Positions 17,038 through 25,503 of a DNA stretch of 64,000 nucleotides are shown here, piece by piece. The first letter of the stretch is position 1, and each line of letters starts with the position of its first letter. The DNA lies in assembly GCF_900111155.1 (NCBI RefSeq), contig NZ_FOGG01000003.1, positions 195,145 through 259,144 of the forward strand, written 5' to 3'. Under the pieces are notes generated by a model. That model was given only the letters and a program-made list of their open reading frames with translations, was not told the DNA's origin and did not search any database. This DNA is from Pedobacter rhizosphaerae (GTDB lineage: Bacteria; Bacteroidota; Bacteroidia; Sphingobacteriales; Sphingobacteriaceae). Position numbers and translations under genes: made by a program.

Positions 17038-17508
17038 CTAATATAATTCAAACAGGGCTTCTACCTCCACCGGGATATTATCAGGAAGCGAACCGAAACC
17101 AACAGCACTTCTAACGCCAATGCCATTTTCAGTGCCCCAAACCTCGGCAAAAAGCTCACTACAACCATTAATAACGAAAGGATGCTTTTCAAAATCAGGG
17201 GTACAGTTAACCATACCCAGTACTTTGATCACTCTTTTCACTTTATTCAAACTCCCTAAATTACTTTTAATGGTTGATAGCATGGTTAGGCCAACCTGTC
17301 TTGCGGCCAGTTTCCCTTCTTCCTGGTTCATATCTTCTCCAATTCTTCCGATAATCAACGACTTATCATCTCTCACCGGACCATGGCCACTGAGATATAA
17401 GTATTTTCCATCCACCAGGCATGGTTTATAAACCCCTAGAGGTGCTGGTGCAGGGGGTAAACTAAGTCCAAGTTGTTCAAAACGCGCATCTGCAGTTAAA
17501 TTTTCCAT
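17038..17508 (-). CDS. RidA family protein (reactive enamine/imine deaminase)
   Basis: The 156-residue protein belongs to the RidA/YjgF/UK114 family, in the longer subgroup with LPPAPAPLGVYKPCLVDGKYLYLSGHGP at the N-terminus and EVEALFELY at the C-terminus. Family members hydrolyse enamines such as 2-aminoacrylate formed by PLP dehydratases. The usual catalytic Arg of RidA proper is not obvious in this subgroup. It starts 1 base after the permease gene and ends 12 bases before the D-TA-like gene, which suggests it detoxifies that enzyme's intermediate. Confidence 0.9.
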   Translation of the reverse strand: MENLTADARFEQLGLSLPPAPAPLGVYKPCLVDGKYLYLSGHGPVRDDKSLIIGRIGEDMNQEEGKLAARQVGLTMLSTIKSNLGSLNKVKRVIKVLGMVNCTPDFEKHPFVINGCSELFAEVWGTENGIGVRSAVGFGSLPDNIPVEVEALFELY

Positions 17509-17509
17509 A

Positions 17510-18826
17510 TTATGATATTATTGTTTTCAATAAAAGTATGCCAATAAGGCCAACTGTTCCCACTATGGTCTCCATGAGTGCCCATGATCGAAAAGTATCC
17601 TTTAAACTGAGGTTAAAGTATTCCTTAAACAGCCAAAAGCCGGAGTCATTCACATGCGAGAACATTAAACTCCCTGCGCCAACCGCCAATACCATCAAAT
17701 TCGGATCGGTATGAGTGGCGGTCATGAGGGGTAGAATAATCCCTGCCGTGGTAAGTCCTGCAACGGTAGCCGAACCCACGCAAAACCGGATCAATGCGGC
17801 AATCAGCCATCCCAAAAGCAAGGGCTCGACAGATAATACCTGCAAATAGCCGGCAATCTCCTTACTCACACCACTTTCGGTCAAAATCTGCTTCAGCGCC
17901 CCCGAACCTGCGATAATCAATAACACAAGCGCGATATCCTTCAGGGCATCGCCAAAAATTTGCGAGAGATAATCCATTGATTTCCCTCTTGCAATCCCTA
18001 AAAAATAACTGGCCAAAATCAATACCAGCAGCATTACAATAGAAGGTTGCCCCAAAAAGGTAATAACCGGAATAAGTGATGAGTCGGGATGCAGTACCAA
18101 CGGGAGCAGCGCAGCCAATCCCAACAAAATAACGGGCAATAAAGCCGTAAACAAACTGATAAAAGTTCCAGGCAGCTCTTGATCGGGTAGTTCTTTGGCA
18201 GTGAATGAAGCCATTGGGTTAGAAGGAATCTTTTTAAGTGTTTTTGCGAAAAGAGGTCCGCCAATTAATATGGCCGGTATGGCTACTAACATTCCGTAGC
18301 CAAGCGTAAGCCCCATGTTGGCCTTAAATTGAACCACCAACGCAGCCGGCGAGGGATGCGGAGGCAAGAAACCATGGGTAACGGATAGTGCGGCAAGCAT
18401 GGGTAATCCGATGTATATGGCAGGTAATTTATACCGGTAAACTATCGAAAAAATTAAGGGCACCATGAGTACGAACCCTATTCCGTAATACAATGGAATT
18501 CCTATCACAAAACCGGTAATTACCATGGCCCATTGAATGTAGCGGGTACCAAACACGCCTACCATCACCTGGGCAATTTTCTGTGCAGCACCACTCTCGG
18601 CAACCAGCTTGCCCAGCATAGCTCCTGTGGTGATGATGATTACCAGCGAACCTAAAACATCGCCGATGCCCTTTTCTACTGCAGCAGCAATTTGAGGCAA
18701 GGGTAAACCAAGGCCTATGCCTGCAAATAACGATACCACCAGAAAGGCCAGGAATGCATTAACTTTAAATACTGCAATCATTAAGATTAACAGTGCAATA
18801 CAGCTTAAAACGATTATTAGGGTCAT
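17510..18826 (-). CDS. GntP-family permease (gluconate / D-serine type)
   Basis: The 438-residue protein has about 12 hydrophobic helices throughout and the GntP family landmarks LGLPLPQIAAAVEKGIGDVLGSL, THGFLPPHPSP and VGSATVAGLTTAGI (given here in parts). GntP members import gluconate or related acids, and DsdX-type members import D-serine. It is the first gene of the tight operon with RidA, a D-TA/DSD-like enzyme and an M19 dipeptidase. This context points to a D-amino-acid or hydroxy-acid substrate rather than gluconate. No kinase or sugar-acid gene is nearby. Confidence 0.9.
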   Translation of the reverse strand: MTLIIVLSCIALLILMIAVFKVNAFLAFLVVSLFAGIGLGLPLPQIAAAVEKGIGDVLGSLVIIITTGAMLGKLVAESGAAQKIAQVMVGVFGTRYIQWAMVITGFVIGIPLYYGIGFVLMVPLIFSIVYRYKLPAIYIGLPMLAALSVTHGFLPPHPSPAALVVQFKANMGLTLGYGMLVAIPAILIGGPLFAKTLKKIPSNPMASFTAKELPDQELPGTFISLFTALLPVILLGLAALLPLVLHPDSSLIPVITFLGQPSIVMLLVLILASYFLGIARGKSMDYLSQIFGDALKDIALVLLIIAGSGALKQILTESGVSKEIAGYLQVLSVEPLLLGWLIAALIRFCVGSATVAGLTTAGIILPLMTATHTDPNLMVLAVGAGSLMFSHVNDSGFWLFKEYFNLSLKDTFRSWALMETIVGTVGLIGILLLKTIIS

Positions 18827-18978
18827 GTATTTACAATGATTTCATCGGTAAGATTGATCTATAGCTCATTGCAAAATAAGGATTATTTCTTTTTCAGCGG
18901 GATGTTGGCCTTATTAAATTGAAGAAGGTTAGGTATTTGGTGCCGCCTGCCCTAGCCCAGAAAAATTCAAATTAAGCA

Positions 18979-19014
18979 AAAAGCCCTCTAAATCTTAAGA
19001 TCTAGAGGGCTTTT
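18979..19014 (-). terminator. Terminator of tRNA-Pro (second copy)
   Basis: Seventeen-base arms (AAAAGCCCTCTAAATCT with AGATCTAGAGGGCTTTT, one mismatch) enclose a two-base loop. They end in T-rich sequence on the minus strand, 4 bases past the tRNA. It closely matches the terminator at 8887-8922. Confidence 0.8.
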
Positions 19015-19017
19015 AAG

Positions 19018-19091
19018 TCGGGGTGGCAGGATTCGAACCTACGACCTCCACATCCCAAATGTGGCGCGATACCGGGCTACGCTACACCCCG
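19018..19091 (-). tRNA. tRNA-Pro (anticodon TGG), second copy
   Basis: This gene is identical over all 74 bases to the copy at 8926-8999: acceptor CGGGGTG/CACCCCG, anticodon loop TTTGGGA and discriminator A, with no encoded CCA. It is probably co-transcribed with the tRNA-Ser gene 63 bases upstream. Confidence 0.95.
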
Positions 19092-19154
19092 ATTAGGTAT
19101 CACCTTTTACCTCTTTCAGAGGAATGACAAACGAGTTTATCATTTTTGTTTTGG

Positions 19155-19241
19155 CGGTGAGGGCGGGATTCGAACCCGCGGTACCGTTACCAGTACGACA
19201 GTTTAGCAAACTGTTCCTTTCGGCCTCTCAGGCACCTCACC
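19155..19241 (-). tRNA. tRNA-Ser (anticodon GCT)
   Basis: The 87-base class II tRNA on the minus strand has acceptor GGTGAGG/CCTCACC, anticodon arm ACAGT-TTGCTAA-ACTGT (GCT at 34-36), a long variable arm (CGTACTGGTAACGGTACCG) and T arm GGTTCGAATCC. The discriminator is G and the next three bases read CCA, so the 3' end may be encoded, unlike the tRNA-Pro genes. Confidence 0.93.
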
Positions 19242-19319
19242 TTCCTTTTCAATTTCGCCGAAGCGTTGTTGTTTTTCGGTGTGCAAATATAGTAAAACAA
19301 CCTATTCTTCAAAAAAAAA

Positions 19320-21398
19320 TTACAATATTTGTTGATAATCTATGCGCACATGATAGATGCTCATCAGCATCGTCTTGAATATCAATTTGATAGTTTCAAT
19401 ATCTTTTAACGTCAAATCGCAGTCGTCTAACTGATTTTGCTCCAATTTGTAGTTAATTATCCGTTCAACCAGGTCATTTATATTCTGAGCATCGGGATTT
19501 TTCAGACTTCTTGAGGCTGCTTCGACCGAATCTGCCAACATTAAAACACCAGTTTCCTTACTAAATGGAATCGGTCCCGGGTATCTGAAAATGTTTTCAT
19601 CCACAAATTTCTCCGGCGAATTTTTCAAAAATGACTGATAAAAATAATCCACCCTCGTATTGCCATGGTGCGTACGAATAAAATCTATAATTGCTTCCGG
19701 TATCTGATTTTTTCTTAAAATCTCAATTCCTTTATGTACGTGCTGAATAATAATCTGTGCACTTTGCTCATAAGGTAATTTATCATGCGGACTTACGGCC
19801 GTATTCTGGTTTTCAATAAAGTATTGCGGATTATCTACCTTACCAATATCATGGTATAATGCCCCTGCCCTAACCAGAACAGAATTACCTCCAATTTTAA
19901 AGATAGCTGCCTCTGCAAGATTAGCTACCTGTAAAGAGTGCTGAAACGTTCCTGGCGCTTTAAAAGCCAATTCACGCAATAACTTATTGTTGGTATTGGT
20001 AAGCTCTATGAGCGCCACATCAGACGTAATGCCGAATATTCGCTCAAATAAATAAATCAATGGATAGGCCAATAATGACAAGAGTACACTGAAAATAAAA
20101 GGCACAAAGTTAATCCACTCAATATCCCGAAGGGAACCTTCCCGTAAAAGTGCAATACCCACAAAGGCTACAAAATAAGCCAGAAGTATAAAAAGTGCCG
20201 ATACCAGGAACCTTTCGCGCTTTACAAAATTCTTTATACTAAAGATGGCTACCATCCCCGCAGTTACCTGATAGAAAACGAACTCAAAGCTATTCGCCAC
20301 AAAGAAGCCCGCAATCAAGATCACCAGCATGTGAAGGTATAAGGCCAGTCGCGTATCAAATAAAATCCTGATGATAATAGGTACTACGCAAAATGGAATA
20401 TAATACAAACTGGCAATATTCATTTTCAAGGCCCAGGTTAGCGCCAGAAGCATTCCTGTGGTAACAATAAGGATTAAAGAAAGCTGTCGGTTATCGGCGA
20501 AAATATCTTTCCTGAAAAGAAAAAGGAAAGACATTAATATGGTTAGAATAAATGCAACCAGCACCACCTGACCAACATAAACCAGCGTTCGGCTACCGAT
20601 TGTCTTGGTTTGTGCATCATACGTTGCTTTGTAGGATTCTAACTTCTGGTAAATTTCATCAGTAATTACATCGTTCTTAGCCACAATCAATTCGCCCTTT
20701 TGAACCATCCCCTTTGTAGTAGAAACATTATTAACCGTATTATCCTGAATAACCTGTGTTAAACGTTCATCGTAAATAATGTTGGGTGTGATGTGATCTT
20801 CTGCCAGGTTGGCCACCAAATCTGCCATCACCTGATTTGGCGCTTTGAAATTGCTTCTAAAATACAATAAGGCGGTTTCTGCGGTAAAAACATCCTGCGT
20901 ATTGCGATCCTTACCTACATTGTGAGACATCAGCGAGAAATCGTAATTCTTTGCTCCACCCAAATGCTTTACATTTAAGCCAATAATCCCCCTATCATAT
21001 ATATCTTTTAAGATTTTATAGCCCTGATTTTTGTAAAGCACTTTATCTTTTTCATCCAGCTGTGTCGATTTCCATTTTATATCGAACTCATTGGAAAATT
21101 CTTCCAGGGCATTTGCAGTCACCTCAGGGTCTAGCTGATAAACAGGAAGCACATCTTTTAGTGCATTTTTCTTATCTGTAGTAACCTGCGGATTGGTTTT
21201 TAAAATGGCAAAGCTGAAAGGGGAAATCAGATCCTTATTCATCCATACTTTATTGCGCTCAAACTCGTACCTAAAGCGTGGCTGCTTAGGTAAAAACAGG
21301 GTAATGATGAAAACCGTAATCACCATCATTACATATTTAAGGTTGGAGGAGTATTTACGGTAAAGGATCTTATGGGAATTTCTCTTGATTTTTGCCAA
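19320..21398 (-). CDS. 7TM-HD family phosphohydrolase (PgpH-like, probable c-di-AMP phosphodiesterase)
   Basis: The 692-residue protein has one N-terminal transmembrane segment (about 22-40), an extracytoplasmic 7TMR-HDED domain (about 45-270), seven membrane helices (about 280-470) and a cytoplasmic HD domain (about 485-640). The HD domain shows FQHSLQVANLAE, ALYHDIGKVDNPQYF, HVHKGIEI, HHGNTR and MLADSVEAASRS, covering the metal-binding His and Asp residues. PgpH proteins cleave cyclic di-AMP to pApA, linked to osmotic balance and wall stress. A TATTTTTG -7-like element lies at 21421-21428. The gene is divergent from the SPFH operon and stands alone. Confidence 0.93.
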   Translation of the reverse strand: MAKIKRNSHKILYRKYSSNLKYVMMVITVFIITLFLPKQPRFRYEFERNKVWMNKDLISPFSFAILKTNPQVTTDKKNALKDVLPVYQLDPEVTANALEEFSNEFDIKWKSTQLDEKDKVLYKNQGYKILKDIYDRGIIGLNVKHLGGAKNYDFSLMSHNVGKDRNTQDVFTAETALLYFRSNFKAPNQVMADLVANLAEDHITPNIIYDERLTQVIQDNTVNNVSTTKGMVQKGELIVAKNDVITDEIYQKLESYKATYDAQTKTIGSRTLVYVGQVVLVAFILTILMSFLFLFRKDIFADNRQLSLILIVTTGMLLALTWALKMNIASLYYIPFCVVPIIIRILFDTRLALYLHMLVILIAGFFVANSFEFVFYQVTAGMVAIFSIKNFVKRERFLVSALFILLAYFVAFVGIALLREGSLRDIEWINFVPFIFSVLLSLLAYPLIYLFERIFGITSDVALIELTNTNNKLLRELAFKAPGTFQHSLQVANLAEAAIFKIGGNSVLVRAGALYHDIGKVDNPQYFIENQNTAVSPHDKLPYEQSAQIIIQHVHKGIEILRKNQIPEAIIDFIRTHHGNTRVDYFYQSFLKNSPEKFVDENIFRYPGPIPFSKETGVLMLADSVEAASRSLKNPDAQNINDLVERIINYKLEQNQLDDCDLTLKDIETIKLIFKTMLMSIYHVRIDYQQIL

Positions 21399-21516
21399 AA
21401 CAATATATTTATAGTGGAGTCAAAAATAACATTTTTATCTAATATACATTTTACTGGTTTCGTTTGCAATTACCAAATATTATATTTTACTTTATGATAT
21501 CAAATTAATATCAATC

Positions 21517-22374
21517 ATGTATCAAGAAAAAATTATTAATCCACCATCTGGATATTTAACATTCGCCTTGTTTCTGGCTTTATTGGGCGCTGCCATCTTT
21601 TGTTTTGTAACACAAAGTTTTATTTGGGGAGGCTGTTTACTCGCTTTTAATTTCTTTCTGGTTTTACCGGGATTAATTATCAATAACCCAAACGAATCTA
21701 AAGTATTAACCCTCTTTGGAAAGTACGTGGGTACAGTAAAAACAGATGGTTTCTTTTGGGTAAATCCATTAACAACCAAACGCAAGGTATCTTTAAGGGC
21801 AAACAACCTTAACGGCCAGCAATTAAAAGTTAATGATAAACTCGGAAACCCTATCGAAATTGCAGCTGTAGTAGTTTGGAAGGTGAATGAAACAGCAAAA
21901 GCTATTTTCTCTGTAGAAAATTACATGCAGTATGTAAATATCCAAAGTGAGGCCGCTGTTAGACACTTAGCTAACATCTTCCCGTATGATCATGCCGAGG
22001 GCGAAGAAAACTCTATCACCTTAAAGGATGGCGCTGAAAAAGTAAGCGACTTGCTGGAAGTAGAGTTAAACGAAAGATTGTCCAGAGCCGGTATTGAGGT
22101 GCTGGAAGCCAGAATCTCCCATCTGGCCTATGCCCCTGAAATTGCAAGTGCTATGCTTCAGCGTCAGCAAGCTACTGCTGTTATTGCTGCACGTAAGCTT
22201 ATTGTTGAAGGAGCCGTGGGAATGGTTGAAATGGCATTGGAAAAACTATCTGAAAAAGGAATTGTAGATTTAGATGAAGAACGTAAGGCAGCCATGGTAA
22301 GCAACTTATTAGTTGTGCTTTGTGGAGATAAACACGTTCAGCCTGTAGTAAACACCGGAACGCTTTATAACTAA
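21517..22374 (+). CDS. SPFH domain (stomatin/prohibitin-type) membrane protein
   Basis: The 285-residue protein has two N-terminal hydrophobic segments (about 13-32 and 38-55), then the SPFH domain (about 65-235: [39 protein letters not shown]) and a helical tail ([24 protein letters not shown]). SPFH proteins form membrane-associated oligomers that organise lipid domains or regulate proteases. Two small genes follow on the same strand after 4 and 2 bases: a membrane protein with a possible PH-like domain and a ribbon-helix-helix protein. The three probably form one unit. Confidence 0.93.
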   Translation: MYQEKIINPPSGYLTFALFLALLGAAIFCFVTQSFIWGGCLLAFNFFLVLPGLIINNPNESKVLTLFGKYVGTVKTDGFFWVNPLTTKRKVSLRANNLNGQQLKVNDKLGNPIEIAAVVVWKVNETAKAIFSVENYMQYVNIQSEAAVRHLANIFPYDHAEGEENSITLKDGAEKVSDLLEVELNERLSRAGIEVLEARISHLAYAPEIASAMLQRQQATAVIAARKLIVEGAVGMVEMALEKLSEKGIVDLDEERKAAMVSNLLVVLCGDKHVQPVVNTGTLYN

Positions 22375-22378
22375 AGCC

Positions 22379-22900
22379 ATGGAATTTGAGGAAAAACAAA
22401 ACCTGAAATTGTGGTGGCTCTACATTATTTTAGGTGTAGATGCCACTATAGTGCTGAGCATTGTTCTTTTTGATAAGGGAGGCATGAGCCTTCAACAGTT
22501 AAAGGATAATTATTTTGGACCGCTTTGGGCAGTTATACTCCCTTTTATAATCATTTTTCTTATCCAGAAAAACAAACTTACACTCCATATTAACCAGGAA
22601 GGCATCTCCTATCGGTACTTTCCCTTTCATACTAAAACCTGCTTATTCACATTGAAAAGCCTCGATAAGGCCTACATCAGAAAATACGATGCATTGTCGG
22701 AATATGGTGGTTATGGAACAAGAATAAGGTTGTGGTTTAAGTTTCGCGATAAGGCCTACATTCTGAATGATAAGAACAAGGGGCTTCAGCTCGAATTTAA
22801 AAACGGCAAGAAATTACTTTTCAGCACCAATAAACTAGAGGCACTCGAAATGTTCCTCATCAACTTAAAAATCAGGTACAATATACAAGCGATTGAATAA
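22379..22900 (+). CDS. Conserved hypothetical membrane protein, PH-like C-terminal half
   Basis: I do not recognise the family with certainty. The 173-residue protein has a short cytoplasmic start, two transmembrane helices (about 12-32 and 49-67), and a soluble C-terminal domain (about 70-170) rich in beta-strand patterns (LTLHINQEGISYRYFP, GYGTRIRLWFKFRDKAYILN). It resembles PH-like or YcxB-like domains of small membrane proteins. It starts 4 bases after the SPFH gene and ends 2 bases before the small RHH gene. A role with the SPFH protein in the membrane is inferred from order alone. Confidence 0.75.
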   Translation: MEFEEKQNLKLWWLYIILGVDATIVLSIVLFDKGGMSLQQLKDNYFGPLWAVILPFIIIFLIQKNKLTLHINQEGISYRYFPFHTKTCLFTLKSLDKAYIRKYDALSEYGGYGTRIRLWFKFRDKAYILNDKNKGLQLEFKNGKKLLFSTNKLEALEMFLINLKIRYNIQAIE

Positions 22901-22902
22901 GC

Positions 22903-23070
22903 ATGGCAGAGAAAGATAAAAAAGCTTTTGTATTAAGAATCAGCCCCAGCCTTTTAAAGGAAATAGAAACCTGGGCCGCTGATGAATTTCGCAGCACCAA
23001 TGGACAGATCGAATTTCTCCTCACCCAGGCACTGAAATCAAGAAAAAAGGGCAAAAGTAAAGAGGAATAA
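22903..23070 (+). CDS. Small ribbon-helix-helix (Arc-like) protein, 55 residues
   Basis: ATG at 22903 opens a 55-codon frame ending in TAA at 23068-23070. The sequence AFVLRISPSLLKEIETWAADEF, followed by RSTNGQIEFLLTQALKS, is a clear ribbon-helix-helix: a short beta-strand with alternating residues, then two helices of the Arc/MetJ type. A Lys-rich tail follows. The gene starts 2 bases after the upstream gene's stop. No toxin gene is beside it, so it may regulate its own operon rather than act as an antitoxin. Its small size makes it easy to miss. Confidence 0.85.
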   Translation: MAEKDKKAFVLRISPSLLKEIETWAADEFRSTNGQIEFLLTQALKSRKKGKSKEE

Positions 23071-23094
23071 AATTAAATGAGTGAAGGTCTCAAG

Positions 23095-23185
23095 GAGAGA
23101 ATGAGTGAATGTTGAATTTAGAATGTTGAATTTTGAATGATTGAGTTTTAATGAACTATTGAACTATTGAACTATTGAACCAATA
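23095..23185. repeat. Short direct repeats before the thiolase gene
   Basis: GAATGTTGAATTT-type units are followed by three tandem copies of GAACTATT, then GAACC. This is low-complexity spacer sequence typical of Bacteroidetes intergenic DNA. No gene is seen in it. Confidence 0.6.
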
Positions 23186-23246
23186 AACTAATTAAATCAA
23201 AATACCTAACTTAGCAGCCTAACCAAGATTCATAAAAAATATACTC

Positions 23247-24422
23247 ATGAGAGAAGTTGTAATTGTTTCAGCTGTACGTACGCCTATAGGCAGTTTTGGA
23301 GGTTCATTAGCTCAGTTTTCGGCTACCCAATTGGGAGGTTTTGCAATTAAAGCAGCTATTGAACAAGCCGGACTTAAACCAGAAGATATTCAGGAAGTTT
23401 TTATGGGCAATGTATTGTCTGCTAATCTGGGGCAAGCACCCGCTACGCAGGCAGCAAAATTTGCCGGATTACCAGATCTTCCTGCCACCACTATTAATAA
23501 AGTCTGTGCATCAGGCACGAAAGCCATTATGCTTGCAGCGCAAAGTATTTCCAATGGCGATCAGGACATTGTAGTTGCAGGTGGTATGGAAAGTATGAGT
23601 AATGTGCCCTATTATTTAGATAAGGCCAGAAATGGTTATCGTTTAGGTCATGGTCAAATTACAGATGGTTTAGTTAAGGATGGCCTTTGGGATGTTTATA
23701 ACGATTACCACATGGGCTCGGCTGCAGAGCTTTGTGCTACCGAATGTAACATCAGCAGAGAAGATCAGGATAAATTTGCCATCGAATCTTACAAAAGAGC
23801 CCAGGCAGCCCAGGTTGCCGGAAAGTTTGCTAAAGAAATTATTCCTATAGAAGTAAAAGATCGTAAAGGAGAAATCAGCATTATTGATACGGATGATGAA
23901 CCTACAGCGGTAAAATTTGATAAAATACCAGGTTTAAAGCCTGTTTTCAAAAAAGATGGTACCGTTACTGCTGCAAATGCATCAACATTAAATGATGGTG
24001 CTGCTGCATTAATCATCATGAGTGCAGAGAAGGCCAAGGCTCTTGGAATTAAACCCTTAGCTAAAATCTTAAGCTTTGCAGATGTCCAGCAGGCACCCGA
24101 ATGGTTTACTACTGCACCATCAAAAGCTATCCCCCTGGCCTTGCAAAAAGCTCAAATTGACATTCAAAATGTAGATTTTTTTGAAATTAATGAAGCATTT
24201 TCCGTTGTATCTATTGCCAATAACCAAAAGCTTAACCTCAACGAAAATCAAGTAAATGTAAACGGTGGGGCGGTATCTCTGGGTCACCCACTGGGTGCTT
24301 CCGGCGCAAGAATCGTAGTAACATTACTGTCAGTTTTAGCCCAAAAAGATGGCAAAATTGGTGTAGCAGGCATTTGTAATGGAGGTGGCGGCGCAAGCGC
24401 AATAGTGATCGAAAAACTTTAA
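23247..24422 (+). CDS. Acetyl-CoA C-acetyltransferase (thiolase)
   Basis: The 391-residue protein is full length for a biosynthetic or degradative thiolase. It has the acyl-accepting Cys87 (TTINKVCASGTKA), the NEAFSVV loop, His347 (GGAVSLGHPLGASGAR) and Cys377 (GICNGGGGAS). It interconverts two acetyl-CoA with acetoacetyl-CoA. No other fatty-acid or butyrate gene is nearby, so the pathway direction is not shown by context. A secreted protein of unknown function follows after 38 bases. Confidence 0.95.
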   Translation: MREVVIVSAVRTPIGSFGGSLAQFSATQLGGFAIKAAIEQAGLKPEDIQEVFMGNVLSANLGQAPATQAAKFAGLPDLPATTINKVCASGTKAIMLAAQSISNGDQDIVVAGGMESMSNVPYYLDKARNGYRLGHGQITDGLVKDGLWDVYNDYHMGSAAELCATECNISREDQDKFAIESYKRAQAAQVAGKFAKEIIPIEVKDRKGEISIIDTDDEPTAVKFDKIPGLKPVFKKDGTVTAANASTLNDGAAALIIMSAEKAKALGIKPLAKILSFADVQQAPEWFTTAPSKAIPLALQKAQIDIQNVDFFEINEAFSVVSIANNQKLNLNENQVNVNGGAVSLGHPLGASGARIVVTLLSVLAQKDGKIGVAGICNGGGGASAIVIEKL

Positions 24423-24460
24423 CTTATTATACCAAAAACTTAAATCGTTTAGTGCAAGGC

Positions 24461-25357
24461 ATGAAGAACAGCTGCTTTTTTCTCTTTTTACTTTTCAGCT
24501 TAATTACTTCAAGGGGTATGGCGCAGCAATCGCCGAATAAGCTGGATAATTTTCAGGATTCCTTAATTAAACTATCCAACGAGGTAGTAAAGGCAGAAAC
24601 TGACGATAAAAAGCTTGCGCTAAACGGTACATTTGTAAAAACGCTGGTAGAGTCTCTAAAAACTCCAAATTCTTTTGCCTACCAGTTTGATTCCTTAAAG
24701 AACGTTTCGGTAATCAAATCTCCCGACAGAAATTTAAGGATATTAAGCTGGTATGTTCAATTGGAAAATGGAACCTATCGATATTATGGTACAATACAGC
24801 TAAATACCAATAATGGCTCACTTAAACTTCTGCCATTAATTGATCAGACAGAAAACATTTCAGATCCAAACAGCATTCTGGATAATCAGAAATGGTTTGG
24901 TGCCAGGTATTACGAAGTTATCCCAGTTACCTCTGCAAGCAGGTTACCTTACTATATATTATTGGGTTGGAAAGGGAATACATCATTAACGACTAAAAAG
25001 GTAATTGAAATTTTATCTTTTAATCAGGATAAAGTTTCTTTTGGCGCACCGGTATTTGAAAGCAAAGAACTAAAAGGAAAGAACAGGGTCATATTTGAAT
25101 ATAACAAATCAAACGCCATGACCCTTAAAGCGGATAATAAAGCAGGCATGATCGTACTTGACCATATTGCGCCATTTGATCCGGAGATGGTTGGCAAATA
25201 CCAATACTATGGCTCTGACGGTACCTTTGATGGCTTTAAAATTATTGGCGGAAAGCTGAAGCTCTTAGAAAATATCGAACTCAATAACGATCCGAATGCG
25301 CATGACGAGCTGTATGCCGATCCTAAAAAGAATGTTAAACCAGTCAGAAAATTCTAA
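24461..25357 (+). CDS. Secreted protein of unknown function
   Basis: The start is placed at the ATG at 24461, giving 298 residues and a clean signal peptide (MKNSCFFLFLLFSLITSRGMAQ). A GTG three codons upstream is less likely. The mature part has no motif I recognise. It is rich in beta-strand patterns (LENGTYRYYGTIQLNTNN, SRLPYYILLGWKGN, KVIEILSFNQDKVSFG) and Tyr/Asn, and ends in a basic PKKNVKPVRKF tail. It probably folds into a periplasmic or surface beta-rich domain. It follows the thiolase gene by 38 bases, which may be operon linkage or chance. Confidence 0.8.
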   Translation: MKNSCFFLFLLFSLITSRGMAQQSPNKLDNFQDSLIKLSNEVVKAETDDKKLALNGTFVKTLVESLKTPNSFAYQFDSLKNVSVIKSPDRNLRILSWYVQLENGTYRYYGTIQLNTNNGSLKLLPLIDQTENISDPNSILDNQKWFGARYYEVIPVTSASRLPYYILLGWKGNTSLTTKKVIEILSFNQDKVSFGAPVFESKELKGKNRVIFEYNKSNAMTLKADNKAGMIVLDHIAPFDPEMVGKYQYYGSDGTFDGFKIIGGKLKLLENIELNNDPNAHDELYADPKKNVKPVRKF

Positions 25358-25503
25358 CATTATCCTTTGTTAACAGCTTCATTACCTTGTGCGGGGCTTA
25401 AAAATTTGTGAGTTTGCCATTCACTCCCTATATTGCGCCCTGCTAAACTAACTTATACAACACACAAATTCTGAATTCATAAACTAAAACCAACAAATGT
25501 TTT

